64,000 nucleotides of DNA from Mauremys mutica (Eukaryota > Chordata > Testudines > Geoemydidae). A program made the position numbers and the translations under genes. The notes below the pieces were generated by a model. It ran no database searches. It had not been told where the DNA came from and was given only the letters and a program-made list of their open reading frames with translations. Shown here one piece after another: positions 10,704 to 22,397 of this stretch (its first letter is position 1; each line of letters begins with the position of its first letter). The DNA lies in NCBI RefSeq assembly GCF_020497125.1, contig NC_059072.1:274332045-274396044 (forward strand), written 5' to 3'.

Positions 10704-12586
10704 AGGGGGTGGATTAGGAAAAGGTTGGAAGGCAGGAAAAGAGCCTTGCTCTCGGGCTTGGTCCGGACGGAACCGGGGCTGGACAGGCCGAGGAGGACAT
10801 GTAGGACACTCCTGGATAGTATGACCCATTAACTTACAATAAGTGCATTTTGGGTTTGGGCATTGGGCTTGCCAATGTCCCTCTTGCCCACACGAAAAAC
10901 AAACATTTGAATTGAGGCGGGGAGCTACATTAGGTGCCCCCTCGCCCTGCTTTCCCTGTTTTTGTTTAGCGAATTTTCCCCGAGTACCCTGCAGGGATTG
11001 AATTTGCAGGGCCATAAATTTAGTCTCTGTTTCCTCCTTTTTCTTTTCAAGCTGCCGATAAAAGTGTTGGGCAGCGGCCAAAATTCCTTCCATATCCTTA
11101 CCTTCCCAGTCTACTATGGCTAATTTTATTGGTTCACTAACCTTGGGAAGAAGCCCCTGAACAAAAGCCGCCACTACGGCTTGTCGAGCAGTGACCTCTG
11201 CCCTATCGATACCTGAGTGCCTTTCGAATCCTGTTTAAGGTGTTCCATGTAATCCGCGGGATTTTCTCCCTTTAATTGTTTATATGCATTTATCTTGGTC
11301 CAATCAGTTCTCTTTGGACATACTGAGAGGACCTCCCTCACCAATGCTTCCCTGTGCTGTTCTAACTCATGACGAGTAAGGTTTGCTCCGTCCTCTGGTC
11401 CTGGCCACTGCGCCTTTTCATAAAGGCGGTTTAACGTCTCCCTGGGCAGCATGGCTCGCAGGAGCTGGTCCATATCAGCCCAAGATGGGTTATAACACTG
11501 GACGACCATAGTTAATTGCTCCTGAAATTTTTCTGGGTCTTCCCTGATTTTAGGAAATTTATCGATCAAATTATATAAATCTGCTGGTGACCAGGGAGCA
11601 TGTACGGTTACCAGGGTTCCATCTCCTCCAGGGAGTGGCCTTAAGGGTAGCAACAATTTCCCTCTTTGGGGATTAAACAGCTCCTCACATCAGTCACCCA
11701 GTTCCTCCCGACCTTTCTTTAGCAATGTTTTATACTGGGTACAAAAGGCCGGGGGTGAAGTTGGCGACTTCACAAAGGACTTTAGTAATTCAAAAGCATC
11801 TGATAGGCGCTGTACCACCAGATCTTCACTAGAACCAGTGCCGCCTGCGGCCTGCTCAATTTCCTCCTCGACTAGCTGAGACAATTCTGCAAGTTTTGCC
11901 TGAGCCTCTGGAGAAATCTGAGCAGATCCTGGTTTACCCGAGGAATCCGACCCAGAGGGGGACTCAATGACCTGGGAGGAACTCGACTCCCCCGAAGTTG
12001 TGGGAGGAGTGCCAGCAGCCGAGGAGCCAGCCGCTGAGGAATAAGAAGAGGGTTCGCTGCGGACGGATTCCCTCAAAATAGCCCCTTCCTCATCCGAGTC
12101 CCTAGCTGGGTTTCTAGGTTGGGTGGGCCACTGCCTGCATTCTACGAACAGATCTATCAGGTCCGAAGATAGGGCCGATGGGGCAGGACGAGAGGCAGCA
12201 GCCCCTTGGGTGGGGCGAACAGGGAAAAGGGAGGGGTTTAACTTTTCCTGTGCCTCTTTAAGTTTTTGCTTTAGCTTTTCCTGAGAATCTTTTAGTCCCC
12301 TAACCTGGGACTCTTGGTGTCTCTTACCCATCTCATCATACCACATAAAGTATACATTGAATTGTTCCTGGGGTACAGTATTGGCAAGCAGTGTTCCCCT
12401 CAGGTGCACCATCCTGTGAAGATCAAAACTACCCTCCAGGGAAAACTGCAATTTTGGATTATCCCTAGTATACCAATTCCACTTTTCTAAATATTTACAC
12501 ATTGACGACCCATAATGCACATACATATAAGCAGCAGGCATGCCTTTGGGTGGGACCAGCAGGAATTTTGATCCTTTGGCCCCCAT
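10686..12586 (-). pseudogene. gag: Endogenous retroviral gag, broken
   Basis: The likely start is the ATG at 12586, giving MGAKGSK with a glycine at position 2 suited to myristoylation; an ATG pair lies just upstream. The matrix region is followed by a Ser/Pro/Glu-rich linker. A TGA at 11692-11690 interrupts the gene between linker and capsid, and the same phase continues after it. Capsid begins near PLRPLPGG with a gamma-like N-terminal region (PWSPADLYNL). A one-base phase change lies near 11210. Nucleocapsid carries two CCHC knuckles, CFSCGQEGHWQAQC (10901-10860) and CTYCKLMGHTIQEC (10847-10806), both C-X2-C-X4-H-X4-C. One stop and one frameshift make it non-functional. Confidence 0.9.
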
Positions 12587-13684
12587 TTTCATCACAGCGT
12601 ACTTTCACTTGAGCCTGTCACACAGGGATGCTATGTCGGGCTACAACGGTTCTAACACCAATGGTTCAACCAAGCCTGCCCATGGCAGGAACACAAGGGA
12701 ATAGGTTCCGAGGCCCACGCCTACCAGGAACCTGCAGGGAGAGTGGTTAAGGGGGGCGGGCTGAACGAAAAGGCCCGTGGTCTCCGCACGTCTCTCCTCA
12801 GCCCTGAGCACCAGCCTTCAGGCCAACGGTGCTTCAGCAGCTTCTGAGCTGATGGTACGGTTTTTCCCAGGGCTTCCCTCCTCTCCGAGAAGGGAAGGGA
12901 GCCTGTGGCTCCAGGGGGATGAAAAGGGGCCCTGCGGCCTTTTATAAAAGCAGTGCTCGAAGAGCGGTCACAGGGTCATGGGGACGTGGAGGGGAAAGGA
13001 CAACGGGATGGGGAACACACAAGCACCTCGACTGGTTAGCCACTCACCAAGGCCTGTCAGTCGGGGAAGCTTTTACAGTCTCTCTGTAAGCGAGGCTGTG
13101 GGGCTTGCTTTCGAGACACTCCCGGTCACGAGCTTTCACTTCGCAGGAGGCTCGGGGCATCTTCCCACAACCGGCAATCACTCTGGCCGCACGGCCTTAT
13201 ACACACATACAGGCACGTTCCCGGCTCAGTCGCCAGGGCGAAACAGACCCCTGGTCCCTCCCAACCTGGTGGCTCGGGGACCTCTGAGCTCCTCCTGGAC
13301 CAAAAGGAGCGCGGTCCGAGATGTGGGGTGGCCGGCACAACCGAAACTGAGACTGAGACCGAAACTCAGCCTGGTCCAGACCGAAACTGGACCTTCCAAA
13401 ACCTAAATAAGGCTCAGACTGAAACTGAGCCACTAAAACCCCAAATCTAAACCCAAGGGTGCGCCACAAACTCTAATTCGCTACCCTAAAGGGCGTCAAG
13501 CATGTCTGATTTTGTCCCAAAATTTCAGATCCAGCTTGTGACTTACCCTAAGCCGGAGCCTATGGACCAGTCCTCTCCCAGACCCCGCAGCTAGAGATTT
13601 CAAAAGGTCTCTTACCTCTCAGATGGGCCCAGGGGTTGGAAGGGAACTGCCCGCGGTCCTCCGATCCAGGGAAGTCATCTGTGG
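12587..13684 (-). other. Proviral 5' leader
   Basis: About 1.1 kb between the primer-binding site and the gag start. It should contain the packaging signal and the major splice donor, but I could not place either. The plus-strand frame across 12978-13406 is on the non-coding strand of the leader and is not a gene. Confidence 0.7.
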
Positions 13685-13702
13685 ATCCCGGACGAGCCCC
13701 CA
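13685..13702 (-). promoter_or_regulatory. Primer-binding site for tRNA-Pro
   Basis: In proviral sense the 18 bases TGGGGGCTCGTCCGGGAT start three bases inside the 5' LTR end. This is the standard complement of the 3' end of proline tRNA used by many gammaretroviruses and class I ERVs. The match is full length. Confidence 0.95.
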
Positions 13703-13705
13703 AAT

Positions 13706-14290
13706 TGTTGTGGAAAATTGACCACACCGTTGATTTTGGATCCGACAGCCTGAGGCACCTTTATCGTTATACAAGTATGCATACAGGGAGGGTCAGCGTG
13801 GCCACATGCAAGGGGTTAACTGCCCTCCTGTCAACATAATTTTTCAAGTTTATAAAGGTTAAAACCGCAAAACGTAGTTCACACATCACACATATCACAC
13901 TCTGTTATTACCTTATTTGGGATATACTGCTGATTAATGCCTTTTCCCTTTTAGGGTTTTTCCTGTTATTGTCCCAGTTGGTGGTTTGACTGTTCTTTGC
14001 ACACCTACTTGCAGTTACAATTTGCAAAAGCTCTTGCCCAAGTGTTACTGTATTAATGTCCTAAGCTTGGTTGGCACATCGGGACCCTAGTGCGAACTCC
14101 CCCTCTGTTCCCTCTTCCCCTGTCCTTCTCTCCCCAGTGTCCCTGATGTGACAAACAGATTTTGCAGAAGTTATCTTTATGTCCTTATATGTATGAGCCT
14201 GAGTCTTGCTCACAGGCCCAGGCCTATAGGGTAGGGGTTGGCTGAAGCAGTTGGCCATAGCAATTGTGGGGCCCGTAAAATTCCTTATCA
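13706..14290 (-). repeat. 5' LTR of the provirus
   Basis: 585 bp, about 98% identical to the LTR at 4836-5425 by eye. The poly(A) signal position reads GATAAA here (13765-13760 in sense), against AATAAA in the 3' LTR. The right edge ...CCTTATCA adjoins CR1 sequence GGGAGGGAAAGG, so the boundary with the interrupted host repeat is sharp. Confidence 0.92.
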
Positions 14291-14976
14291 GGGAGGGAAA
14301 GGAATTATTTAAGCTTAGTACCAATGTGGACACAAGAACAAATGGATATAAACTGGACACTAGGAAGTTTACACTTGAAATTAGATGAAGGTTTCTAACC
14401 ATTAGAGGAGTGAAGTTCTGGAACAGCCTTCCAAGGGGAGTAGTGGGGGCAAAAGACATATCTGGCTTTAAGACTAAGCTTGATAAGTTTATGGAGGGGA
14501 TGGCATGATGGGATAGCCTAATTTTGGCAATTAATTTAGCAATTGATCTTTGATTATCAGCAGGTAAGTATGCCCAGTGGTCTGTGATGGGATGTTAGAT
14601 GGGTTGGGATCTGAGTTACTATAGAGAATTCTTTCCTGAGTGCTGGCTCGTGAGTCTTGCCCACATGCTCAGGGTTTAACTGATCGCCATATTTGGGGTC
14701 AGGAAGGAATTTTCCTCCAGGGCAGATTGGCAGAGGCCCTGGAGGTTTTTCGCCTTCCTCTGCAACATGGGGCATGGGTCACTTGCTGGAGGATTCTCTG
14801 CAGCTTGAGGTCTTCAAACCACAATTTGAGGACTTCAATAACTCAGACATAGGTTAGGAGTTTGTTATAGAAGTGGATGGGTGAGATTCTGTGGCCTGCT
14901 TTGTGCAGGAGGTCAGACTAGATGATCATAATGGTCCCTTCTGACCTTAAAGTCTATGTGTCTATGAATCTATGTT
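14291..14976 (+). mobile_element. CR1 LINE, right part, split by the provirus
   Basis: Continues the CR1 copy at 4236-4820: the end of ORF2 (TNGYKLDTRKFTLEIR-like translation around 14335-14390), then the 3' untranslated region with GGTCAGACTAGATGATCATAATGGTCCCTTCTGACC, ending in TCTATGTGTCTATGAATCTATG. Both halves have the same orientation and subfamily, so the provirus entered an existing CR1. Confidence 0.85.
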
Positions 14977-15429
14977 ATGTTCCCCTGCTGTGCCAGGCTC
15001 TAAGCCTGTTTACAGATATTAGCTGAGAAGCAGTATCCTATAAGGCTTCCTTGATGCCGCCCCTAGCATGCTTAAAAGCTTATTCCACAAATCATGCATG
15101 TTATACCTTTTCTTAGGATTTACCATCAGCACCAAATTCTTTGTCATAACCATTAAACTGTATATTATGACACTTAACAGTACCAGCAAATCCATGACAG
15201 GGAGGCATTTCCATGTATCTTTATCATACCGCTCCTTCTGTTTAGATAGTTTGGTTTGATCAATACTCACTGTGTTTTTCAACTCCTCCCTGGACCATAG
15301 CATGTGTTCAGACACTGGTCTTTCTTCCTCTTTAGTGTTTTTTCCAGTGTCCCTTTAAGTAAGGGTTCTCGGTTTATGTATGTCTTTGGGGTTTTGGTGA
15401 GATAAGGATGTGAGGGGATCTTGGCCCTC
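14977..15429. other. Non-coding sequence, nothing firm
   Basis: A stretch between the CR1 end and the DIRS-like remnant. It may contain more of the decayed DIRS-like element, but no readable motif supports that. Confidence 0.4.
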
Positions 15430-15835
15430 TGTGGAGCTGCATTTGATTGCCAGGGGTATTCCCCATGCAATGCCGCCCCACACCTCCTGAGTGCATCTCA
15501 GGTGTTTTCAAATATGCCTAAGATCAGAGAATACTCCAGAAACAGACTCTCCAAATGTGCCACAGTACCTCAGAAGAGCATCCCTTACATGGTGGAAGGA
15601 CCCTCAAAAGGTTTGCTTGGGACCCCCTTCTTTCAACATCCACCAACAAAGATTCTGACAAAAGACACTTATCTGTTGGGATGGGAGTGCACCTACAAGT
15701 GAATATTGCCCAGGGCAAGTTGTCTTTAGAGGAGGTCACACTCCATATCACCATCCTGTATGACATGATTGCCAACACTTTGTTCTACACACTATACAGG
15801 GCCATTCCCTGTAGCAACAGGAAGATATGTTAGCA
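15430..15835 (+). pseudogene. DIRS-like element, RT/RNase H remnant, left part
   Basis: The plus strand encodes a decayed block with TPFFQHPPTKILTKDTYLLG, which resembles the strand and turn opening of the RNase H domain after the RT of DIRS/Ngaro-type tyrosine-recombinase retroelements (pattern PTxxLTTDASLLGWG). Several stops follow. The reading continues, after the CR1 insertion, at 17611. The assignment rests on motif resemblance only; a gypsy-type origin is the alternative. Confidence 0.5.
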
Positions 15836-17610
15836 ACAGGAAGAAAGTCAAGGAAAGTGTGGGCCCCTTGCTGAATGAGGGAGGGAACCTAGTGACAGAG
15901 GATGTGGAGAAAGCTAGTGTACTCAATGCTTTTTTTGCCTCTGTCTTCACAGACAAGGTCAGCTCCCAGACAGCTGCACTCTGCAGCACGGTATGGGGAG
16001 GAAGTGACCAGCTCTCTGTGGAGAAAGAAGTAGTTCGGAGCTATTTAGGAAAGCTGGACGAGCACAAGTCCATGGGGCCGGATGCGCTGCATCCGAGGGT
16101 GCTAAAGGAGTTGGCCGATGAGATTGCAGAGCCATTGGTCATTATCTTTGAAAAATCATGGTGATCGGGGGAGGTCCCGGATGACTGGAAAAAAGCTAAT
16201 GTAGTGCCCATCTTTAAAAAAGGCAAGAAGGAAGATCCAGGGAACTACAGGCCAGTCGGTCTCACCTCAGTTCCTAGAAAAATCATGGAACAGGTCCTCA
16301 AGGAATCAATCCTGGACCACTTAAAGGAGGGGAAAGTGATCAGGAACAGTCAGCATGGATTCACCAAGGGCAAGTCATGCCTGACTAACCTAATTGCCTT
16401 CTATGACGAGATAACCGTCTCTGTGGATGAGGGGAAAGCAGTGGATGTGCTATTTCTGGACTTTAGCAAAGCTTTTGATACAGTCTCCCACAGTATTCTT
16501 GCCAGCAAGTTAAAGAAGTATGGGCTGGATGAATGGACGGTAAGGTGGATAGAAAACTGGCTAGATGGTCGGGCTCAACGGGTAGTGATCAATGGTTCCA
16601 TGTCTAGTTGGCAGCCGGTATCAAGTGGAGTGCCCCAAGGGTCGGTGCTGGGGCCGGTTTTATTCAATATCTTCATTAACGATCTGGAGGATAGTGTGGA
16701 CTGCACCCTTAGCAAGTTTGCAGATGACACTAAACTGGGAGGAGTGGTTGATACGCTGGAGGGTAGGGATAGGATACAGAGGGACCTAGACACATTAGAG
16801 GATTGGGCCAAAAGAAATCTGATGAGGTTCAACAAGGACAAGTGCAGAGTCCTGCACTTAGGACGGAAGAATCCCATGCACTGCTACAGACTAGGGACCG
16901 AATGGCTGGGCCGCAGTTCTGCAGAAAAGGACCTAGGGGTTACGGTGGACGAAAAGCTGAATATGAGTCAACAGTGTGCCCTTGTTGCCAAGAAGGCTAA
17001 TGGCATTTTGGGTCGTATAAGTAGGGGCATTTCCAGCAGATCGAGGGATGTGATCATTCCCCTCTACTCAGCACTGGTGAGGCCTCATTTGGAGTACTGT
17101 GTCCAGTTTTGGGCCCCACACTACAAGAAGGATGTGGATAAATTGGAGAGAGTCCAGCGGAGGGCAACAAAAATGATTAGGGGGCTGGAGCACAAGACTT
17201 ATGAGGAGAGGCTGAGGGAACTGAGATTGTTTAGCCTGCAGAAGAGGAGAATGAGGGGGGATTTGATAGCTGCTTTCAACTATCTGAAAGGGGGTTCCAA
17301 AGAGGATGGATCTAGACTGTTCTCAGCGGTAGAAGATGATAGAACAAGGAGTAATGGTCTCAAGTTGCAGAGGGGGAGGTTTAGGCTGGATATTAAGAAA
17401 AACTTTTTCACTAGTAGGGTGGTGAAGCACTGGAATGGGTTACTTAGGGAGGTAGTGGAATCTCCTTCCTTAGAGGTTTTTAAGGTCAGGCTTGACAAAG
17501 CCCTGGCTGGGATGATTTAGTTGGGTTTGGTCCTGCTTTGAGCAGGGGGTTGGACTAGATGACCTCTTGAGGTCCCTTCCAACCCTGAGATTCTATGATT
17601 CTATGATTCC
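15836..17610 (+). mobile_element. CR1 LINE, 5'-truncated
   Basis: A 1.8-kb CR1 copy starting inside ORF2 and ending with the typical 3' region (GGTCCTGCTTTGAGCAGGGG, TTGGACTAGATGACCTC) and the tail ATTCTATGATTCTATGATTC. It interrupts the DIRS-like remnant. The start coincides within a few bases with that of the minus-strand copy ending at 26162. Confidence 0.93.
15838..17520 (+). pseudogene. CR1 ORF2, reverse transcriptase and C-terminus, one stop
   Basis: ORF2 of CR1-clade LINEs encodes an AP endonuclease and a reverse transcriptase used for target-primed integration. Here the endonuclease is missing. The RT is readable from [17 protein letters not shown] through [32 protein letters not shown] (motif A), [13 protein letters not shown] (motif B) and the catalytic FADDTKLGG, to the C-terminal thumb and the end [13 protein letters not shown]. 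The only break is a TGA at 16162-16164 where the sister copy at 26135-24609 has an arginine codon; the phase is unchanged across it. The preserved frame indicates a young copy. Confidence 0.92.
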
Positions 17611-17995
17611 ATCAGTTCAATGCAGGACAACAGGGCAGTAATGTATTACATGAATTGACTGGGCAGAGCAAGAAGTCCTTATGCTCAGAGTCACTAAGGA
17701 AATGGTGCATCTCATATCAGATAGAAATCTCAGCAGTCTATCTGCCAGGCCTCCAGAATAGAATCAAGGACTACTTGAGCAGACACCTCTGGCAGGACCA
17801 TTAATGAGAACTCATGACAGTCTTCCACAGCATCTGCCAGACTTGGGATGTCCAAGGGGAGTAGACCTTTTTGCCACTCTGGACAATCAAAATGTCATCT
17901 TTTCTGCTCCAAGAAAAGTCATGGCTGCAAATCACTGTGACATGTCTTGATGACACCATAACCCCATACTCTGCTGTATGCCTACCCACCTCTAA
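17611..17995 (+). pseudogene. DIRS-like element, RNase H remnant, right part
   Basis: Continues the block left of the CR1. Across several phases it shows ISAVYLPGLQN, YLSRHLWQDH and GVDLFATLDNQ, which match the SAxHLPGxxN..ADxLSR and VDLFAT patterns that follow the RNase H domain in DIRS/Ngaro elements. Several stops are present. It is the older host of the CR1 insertion. Confidence 0.55.
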
Positions 17996-18321
17996 CTCTA
18001 ATCCTCAAAATCATACTCCTACACTGGAGCACCCATTGGGACAAAACACCTGTAAGGTAAGTAACTTTTCCTTCTTTCACGATACAGGTAACCTTGTATT
18101 GAGTATTGTATTGAGGCCGAGACCAAAGAAAAGGGTGAAATCCAACAGTGTTTGTTAAGACAACAGTCACAGAGCTCCAGAAACACTCATGCAGCAGCAA
18201 CCTCTGACCCCAGTATGACACACACACTTCCTGCTTCCTGTTAGTTTTAATACACTCAAAGACTTCAACTCCCATCATGCAATACTGTATCTAGCAAAAC
18301 CACTCCTTTATAGGTCTTTGC

Positions 18322-18623
18322 CAAAGCTGGCTCCAGACCCCAGCGTGCCAAGCGCGCGCTTGGGGCGGCGTGCCACGGGAGGGCGGCAGGCGGCTCCGGT
18401 GGACCTCCTGCAGACGTGTCTGCGGAGGGTCCGCTGGTCCTGCGGCTCTGGTGGAGGATCCGCAGGCATGCCTGCGGGAGGTCCACCGGAGCCGCGGGAC
18501 CAGCGGACCCTCCGCAGGCACGTCTGCAGTAGGTCCACCGGAGCCGCGGGACCCGCGACCGCCAGAGCGCCCCCCGCGGTGTGCCGCCCTGCTTGGGGCG
18601 GCGCAATTCCTAGAGCCGCCCCT
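18322..18623. mobile_element. GC-rich palindromic MITE, copy A
   Basis: A 302-bp, very GC-rich element in AT-rich surroundings, flanked by GGTCTTTGC at 18313-18321 and 18624-18632. The ends are inverted (GGCTCCAGA against CTAGAGCCGCCCC). The centre is a long imperfect palindrome: GGCTCCGGTGGACCTCC.. returns as GGAGGTCCACCGGAGCC. The duplication length fits hAT. A relative lies at 52843-53133. All open frames in it are by-products of high GC content. Confidence 0.8.
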
Positions 18624-18632
18624 GGTCTTTGC

Positions 18633-20286
18633 TACTAATCCCTTGCTTGTATATAGTATTTTAGTTTATATATAGTGACAGAGACTGATTCATTACTTAT
18701 GTTGAGTAGTAACTGATTCTGTGAGTAACCCCATAAATCAAAGAGTGGGTAGCCCAGTTTCCATGGTGAAATATGAGGGGAAATGCAAGGATCACAGTGT
18801 GCAGAATTTAGAGATGACTCATTATTCATTAGTTTGAAGAAACGCAACACAGAGAACAAGAGAGAGAGAGAGAAAGAGAGAGAGAAGCATACGGGCATTG
18901 AAATCAATGTGACTATTAGCAGATTACCGAACTACTCAAAATTAGTAAGAGTGGCTGAATTTTAACATGTTGTTGACCCAAAGCCCATTGAAGTCAATGG
19001 GAGTCTTTCCATTTTCTTTGGTGGGATTTGTATCAGTCTCCATAAACGCAAAATATCATAGTGCTTCCAACATATCAGAAATATGTCAAATTCTCATAAA
19101 TGGAAATATATTCTATACAATTAGAATAACTTTGAATTAAAACTTGCAGCTAGTTCATGGGCCTCAGAGAATTGGTAAAAAGAGGAACAAAGGAATTGAG
19201 AAACAAGGATAAAAAGTGAAAGCAGCTCTGCAGATGCCAGAAGATCTTGATAATCATTATTAGTGATACAAAACAAAATTGGGAGTAATGGAAGAACTGC
19301 ACTGTATCTTTCTCGGGGATCAGGAACGGGTACTTAACCATCCACTAGCTAACTGAAAATCTACAGGGATAGAGCATATAGTTCTTGATTACTTGCTGGT
19401 TGCTATAGCTGGCAGTGTTTCCAAAAATATTGCCTCCAACAGTGTTTATTCTCACAACTCGCTGTATTCCCTCATGGCCTTAGTCCAGCCATAATTGCCA
19501 TTTATACTTCCTAAATAATGGAGAAAAACAAATCAGTTGGTAATTCTTGCACTAGTTGGAGAATAAATGAATTTTGATCCAGCAAAAGTTTGTGTTGGAA
19601 GCTGTATGAGAAGCAATAGCAGTAGAAACATAGTCTGAATGAAAAGTAGAGCCAGAATAGTGCAATGAAAGGAAAAATACACCCTGTTTCTGTTCTTTGA
19701 CGTTTGTCTCCATAGGGTACCTCTTCCTGCCCACCCTAATTAACGAAACTGGCATGTGAAATGTTATGCAGATGGATCAACAGCAGGGACTGTGCTGCTT
19801 CTCTTCACTAGCCTGATGGTTGTAGCTGTTAACACCAGCAGTAAATATGTAATGCTCTCTACCCTCTACTGGCCTTACTAAGCCTTTAGGGGATTGGCTG
19901 CTTGTCCCTACACAGTTTGTACTCACTTTCACCTCTACCTGCTCCTGCTGTCTCTATATAGCTAATCTACTTCTTGTCAGCTATTTCTGACAGAGCTCCT
20001 TCTTCTTGTGCCTTCTGGCCCCAACATTCTGCCCCCACCAAATTTCAATGTCTGTGATGTCTTTCTAACAGCATACCAACAGGTTAATTAAAGCCTAATA
20101 AATTACAGCCTTTTCCTCCCTTATGAAATATAAGAAGAGAGTATACTGGGAAAACTAATAATTAAAAATGTCTATAATTAATATATGTTCACACTCCTTC
20201 AGTGGCTCTGATATCCCTTTCAATATTTGATTCTGAGAATGGAAACTGGTTGGATATCTTTAGGGAGATGTATGTGTCTTCTAGCC
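18633..20286. other. Non-coding sequence with a GA microsatellite
   Basis: An interrupted (GA)n run lies at about 18860-18890. The motif CCCATTGAAGTCAATGGGAG at 18983-19002, an inverted repeat common in reptile and bird interspersed repeats, suggests an old MITE there. Nothing else is supported. Confidence 0.45.
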
Positions 20287-20498
20287 TAGTGATTCTCAAC
20301 CTGCCGTCTGGAGACACACGGGGGTCCACAAACTATGTCTAAGAGGTCCACGAAAGGCTGTCATTACTATAGAACAGTGTTTTTTAACCTGTGGGCTCCT
20401 GCAGATCTGCAGACTATGTCTAAGATTTACAAAGGGGTCCACACATCCATTTGACGTTTTTTAAGGATCCGCAAATGAAAAATGATTCAGAACCACTG
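20287..20498. mobile_element. Charlie-like hAT MITE
   Basis: The ends TAGTGATTCTCAACCTG and CAGAACCACTG form the inverted repeat typical of Charlie-type hAT elements. The flanks TTCTAGCC (20279-20286) and CTCTAGCC (20499-20506) match at 7 of 8 positions. A second TIR-like start (CAGTGTTTTTTAACCTGTGG, near 20375) and a repeated GACTATGTCTAAGA-type block suggest an internal duplication. Confidence 0.75.
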
Positions 20499-20506
20499 CT
20501 CTAGCC

Positions 20507-22397
20507 CTATTCATAGTTAAGAAGTAATCCTATTCCATAAGCAATATGGAAGCAATCATGGAAATTAAAGCTGAAAAGCCCTATTGTATCACTACTAAGC
20601 CTTTTGGTCCATTTGACATAATCTTTTCTGTCTTTTTTCTAATTCAATTTCACTGGGAACTGATGTGTTCAGTATGTTTGGTAGGGCTGGTCAAAAACTT
20701 CTGGATGATATTTTTTTTTGCCAGGAAAATGTCAGGTCATTGAAACTTAGTTGGGAAGGTTTCTCTTCTCCAGAATGGCCCAGGGCATTCACCTGAGATA
20801 TGAGAGACCCAGATTCATATCCCTGCTCTCTCCTCTCTCTTTTATTCAAACTAGTCCACTTTGTATTTATAACTAAATATTCTTTGGGCAGAAAGAAAGG
20901 AATGGACCCTATAGTCTGATGGTTAGAGCCTTCCTTTTGGGCAGAAAAGACGTGAGTTCACATTTGGCATAGCAGGGGCTTGAAGCATGGCTAGTCTCAA
21001 TAAGGTGCTTTGTTTGTTGTTGGGTCTTTTTGGCAAAAAAATTAGAAAGGTCTAGTTTTCATTCCAATGCAAAATCAAAATAAATTGTGAAACTTCAAAA
21101 AATGTAGTAAAATGGAATTCTTGTTTTCTGGCAAAGCTAGTGTTTGGAATCTTGCAAGACCAGACCTCAGACTGAGAGTTTCTTGGCACTAGTGCCTAAC
21201 TTTTCAAAGCACATTTTGAAAGCACAACAGATAATTAAAGAAATAATAATACATTTTTTGCTATCAAAATTAAGTTATTTTGAATACCGGTAACGTCCAC
21301 CATTTTTCTTTCTGTTACAGAAAGAAAAAAAAGGTTACAGAAAGAAAAAACTCAGAAGAGCCCAATATTTCATACAAAATTAAGGAGAGAGAAATACTTC
21401 ATATTTCTCTGAACTTCTGATTTTTCTCCTTTAAGGTTTCTTCATCCAGTGAGATCTTTAACACTGACTTTTTAGAATTAAAGGTTTTACATCTCTAATT
21501 CACATGTTTGGGGAAATGTTTGCACACTAAGATATTTAAATGTTTATTTTACCATTCACATAGTGTATACTTGAATTCCAATGCTCCTGCAACCTATTTT
21601 ATCCTTATTTAATACCTTATTCAGAGGAAGATTCTGAACATGTTCTATTTTATCCTTGGAGATTCTTATAGCTCCCGCATCACCAGAGTGTTTGGCAATC
21701 TTCCAGTCATGCCTTAGTGATGTGACTAACAGCTATTAGGTTTGGTTCATTCTTTCTCATCCTATCCCCAGTCAGAGAATTGTTTTTGTATTTTGTTATT
21801 CTAATGTAAATGCTGTTATGAGTTTATATTACAGAAGAGAAGACAAGTGTGCTGTGCGCTTAGAGCAGATGGTGATGAGGTTTGTGATGGTTCTTACTTC
21901 CTGAGGGAATTTGTTCCAGAATCTCAGACTGGTCCCTAAGGAAACTCTGTCTCCTGCACAGATGATATTTACCCGTATTGCAGAAACTTCCATTGTACCA
22001 GAGGTTGTCAACCACAGTTCTCATCTCAGAGGCTTGGGTGGTCCTTTAGATATTCTGAGCTCAGGCCAATGAGCACCGTGGAAAGGCGGACTGAAACCTT
22101 GAACTTGATTTAATGTTCTGTGGGAAGCTAGTGAAGAGAATGAAGGTCAGATACGAAGTGATCATCATAACCTATGTTGCTGAGCAGATTACTTGTACTG
22201 TAGTCTGTAATAGCTGGAGTTTCCTCAGAGGTGATGGCTTCATGCCTAGGTGCTGTTTTTAAAACAGAGATATCCTTCTGGACTGATAGAAGATCCATTC
22301 TATTTTGCTTTTCCTCCCTCTCAAAAACATATTTTTTTATATTGTTGATGTTGCTGTTTGAACATTTAGGGATAGATTCTGTCACTATGATACCACT
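20507..22397. other. Non-coding sequence, possible tRNA-like repeat pieces
   Basis: At 20770-20825 and near 20915-20970 there are short tRNA-like strings (GCATTCACCTGAGATATGAGAGACCCAGATTC; GGTTAGAGCC) similar to those at 33600-33650 and 36030-36060. They are probably an old tRNA-related repeat. No coding region is seen. Confidence 0.4.

Larger units (their letters stand above)
4836..14290 (-). mobile_element. Endogenous retrovirus, class I (gamma-like) gag-pol with atypical env
   Basis: A 9.45-kb provirus on the minus strand, inserted in a CR1 copy. In proviral order: 5' LTR (13706-14290), tRNA-Pro primer-binding site, a 1.1-kb leader, gag, UAG, pro-pol, env, polypurine tract and 3' LTR (4836-5425). 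The gag-pol signals are gammaretrovirus-like: PLR-type capsid start, YVDD reverse transcriptase, GPY-type integrase tail, tRNA-Pro priming and UAG followed by GGAGGC. The LTRs differ by about ten substitutions and three small indels (counted by eye), so the insertion is fairly recent. It is defective: gag, pol and env all carry stops or frameshifts, and pol has lost a large internal block. Confidence 0.93.

Noticed and set aside
12978..13406. 142-codon plus-strand frame in the proviral leader
   Set aside because: It lies antisense to the leader of the minus-strand provirus, has low-complexity RPRLSL-type composition and no recognisable motif.
18318..18675. Several long frames on both strands
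   Set aside because: GC-rich palindromic MITE; stops are rare there by composition. The same frames occur in the related copy at 52843-53133.
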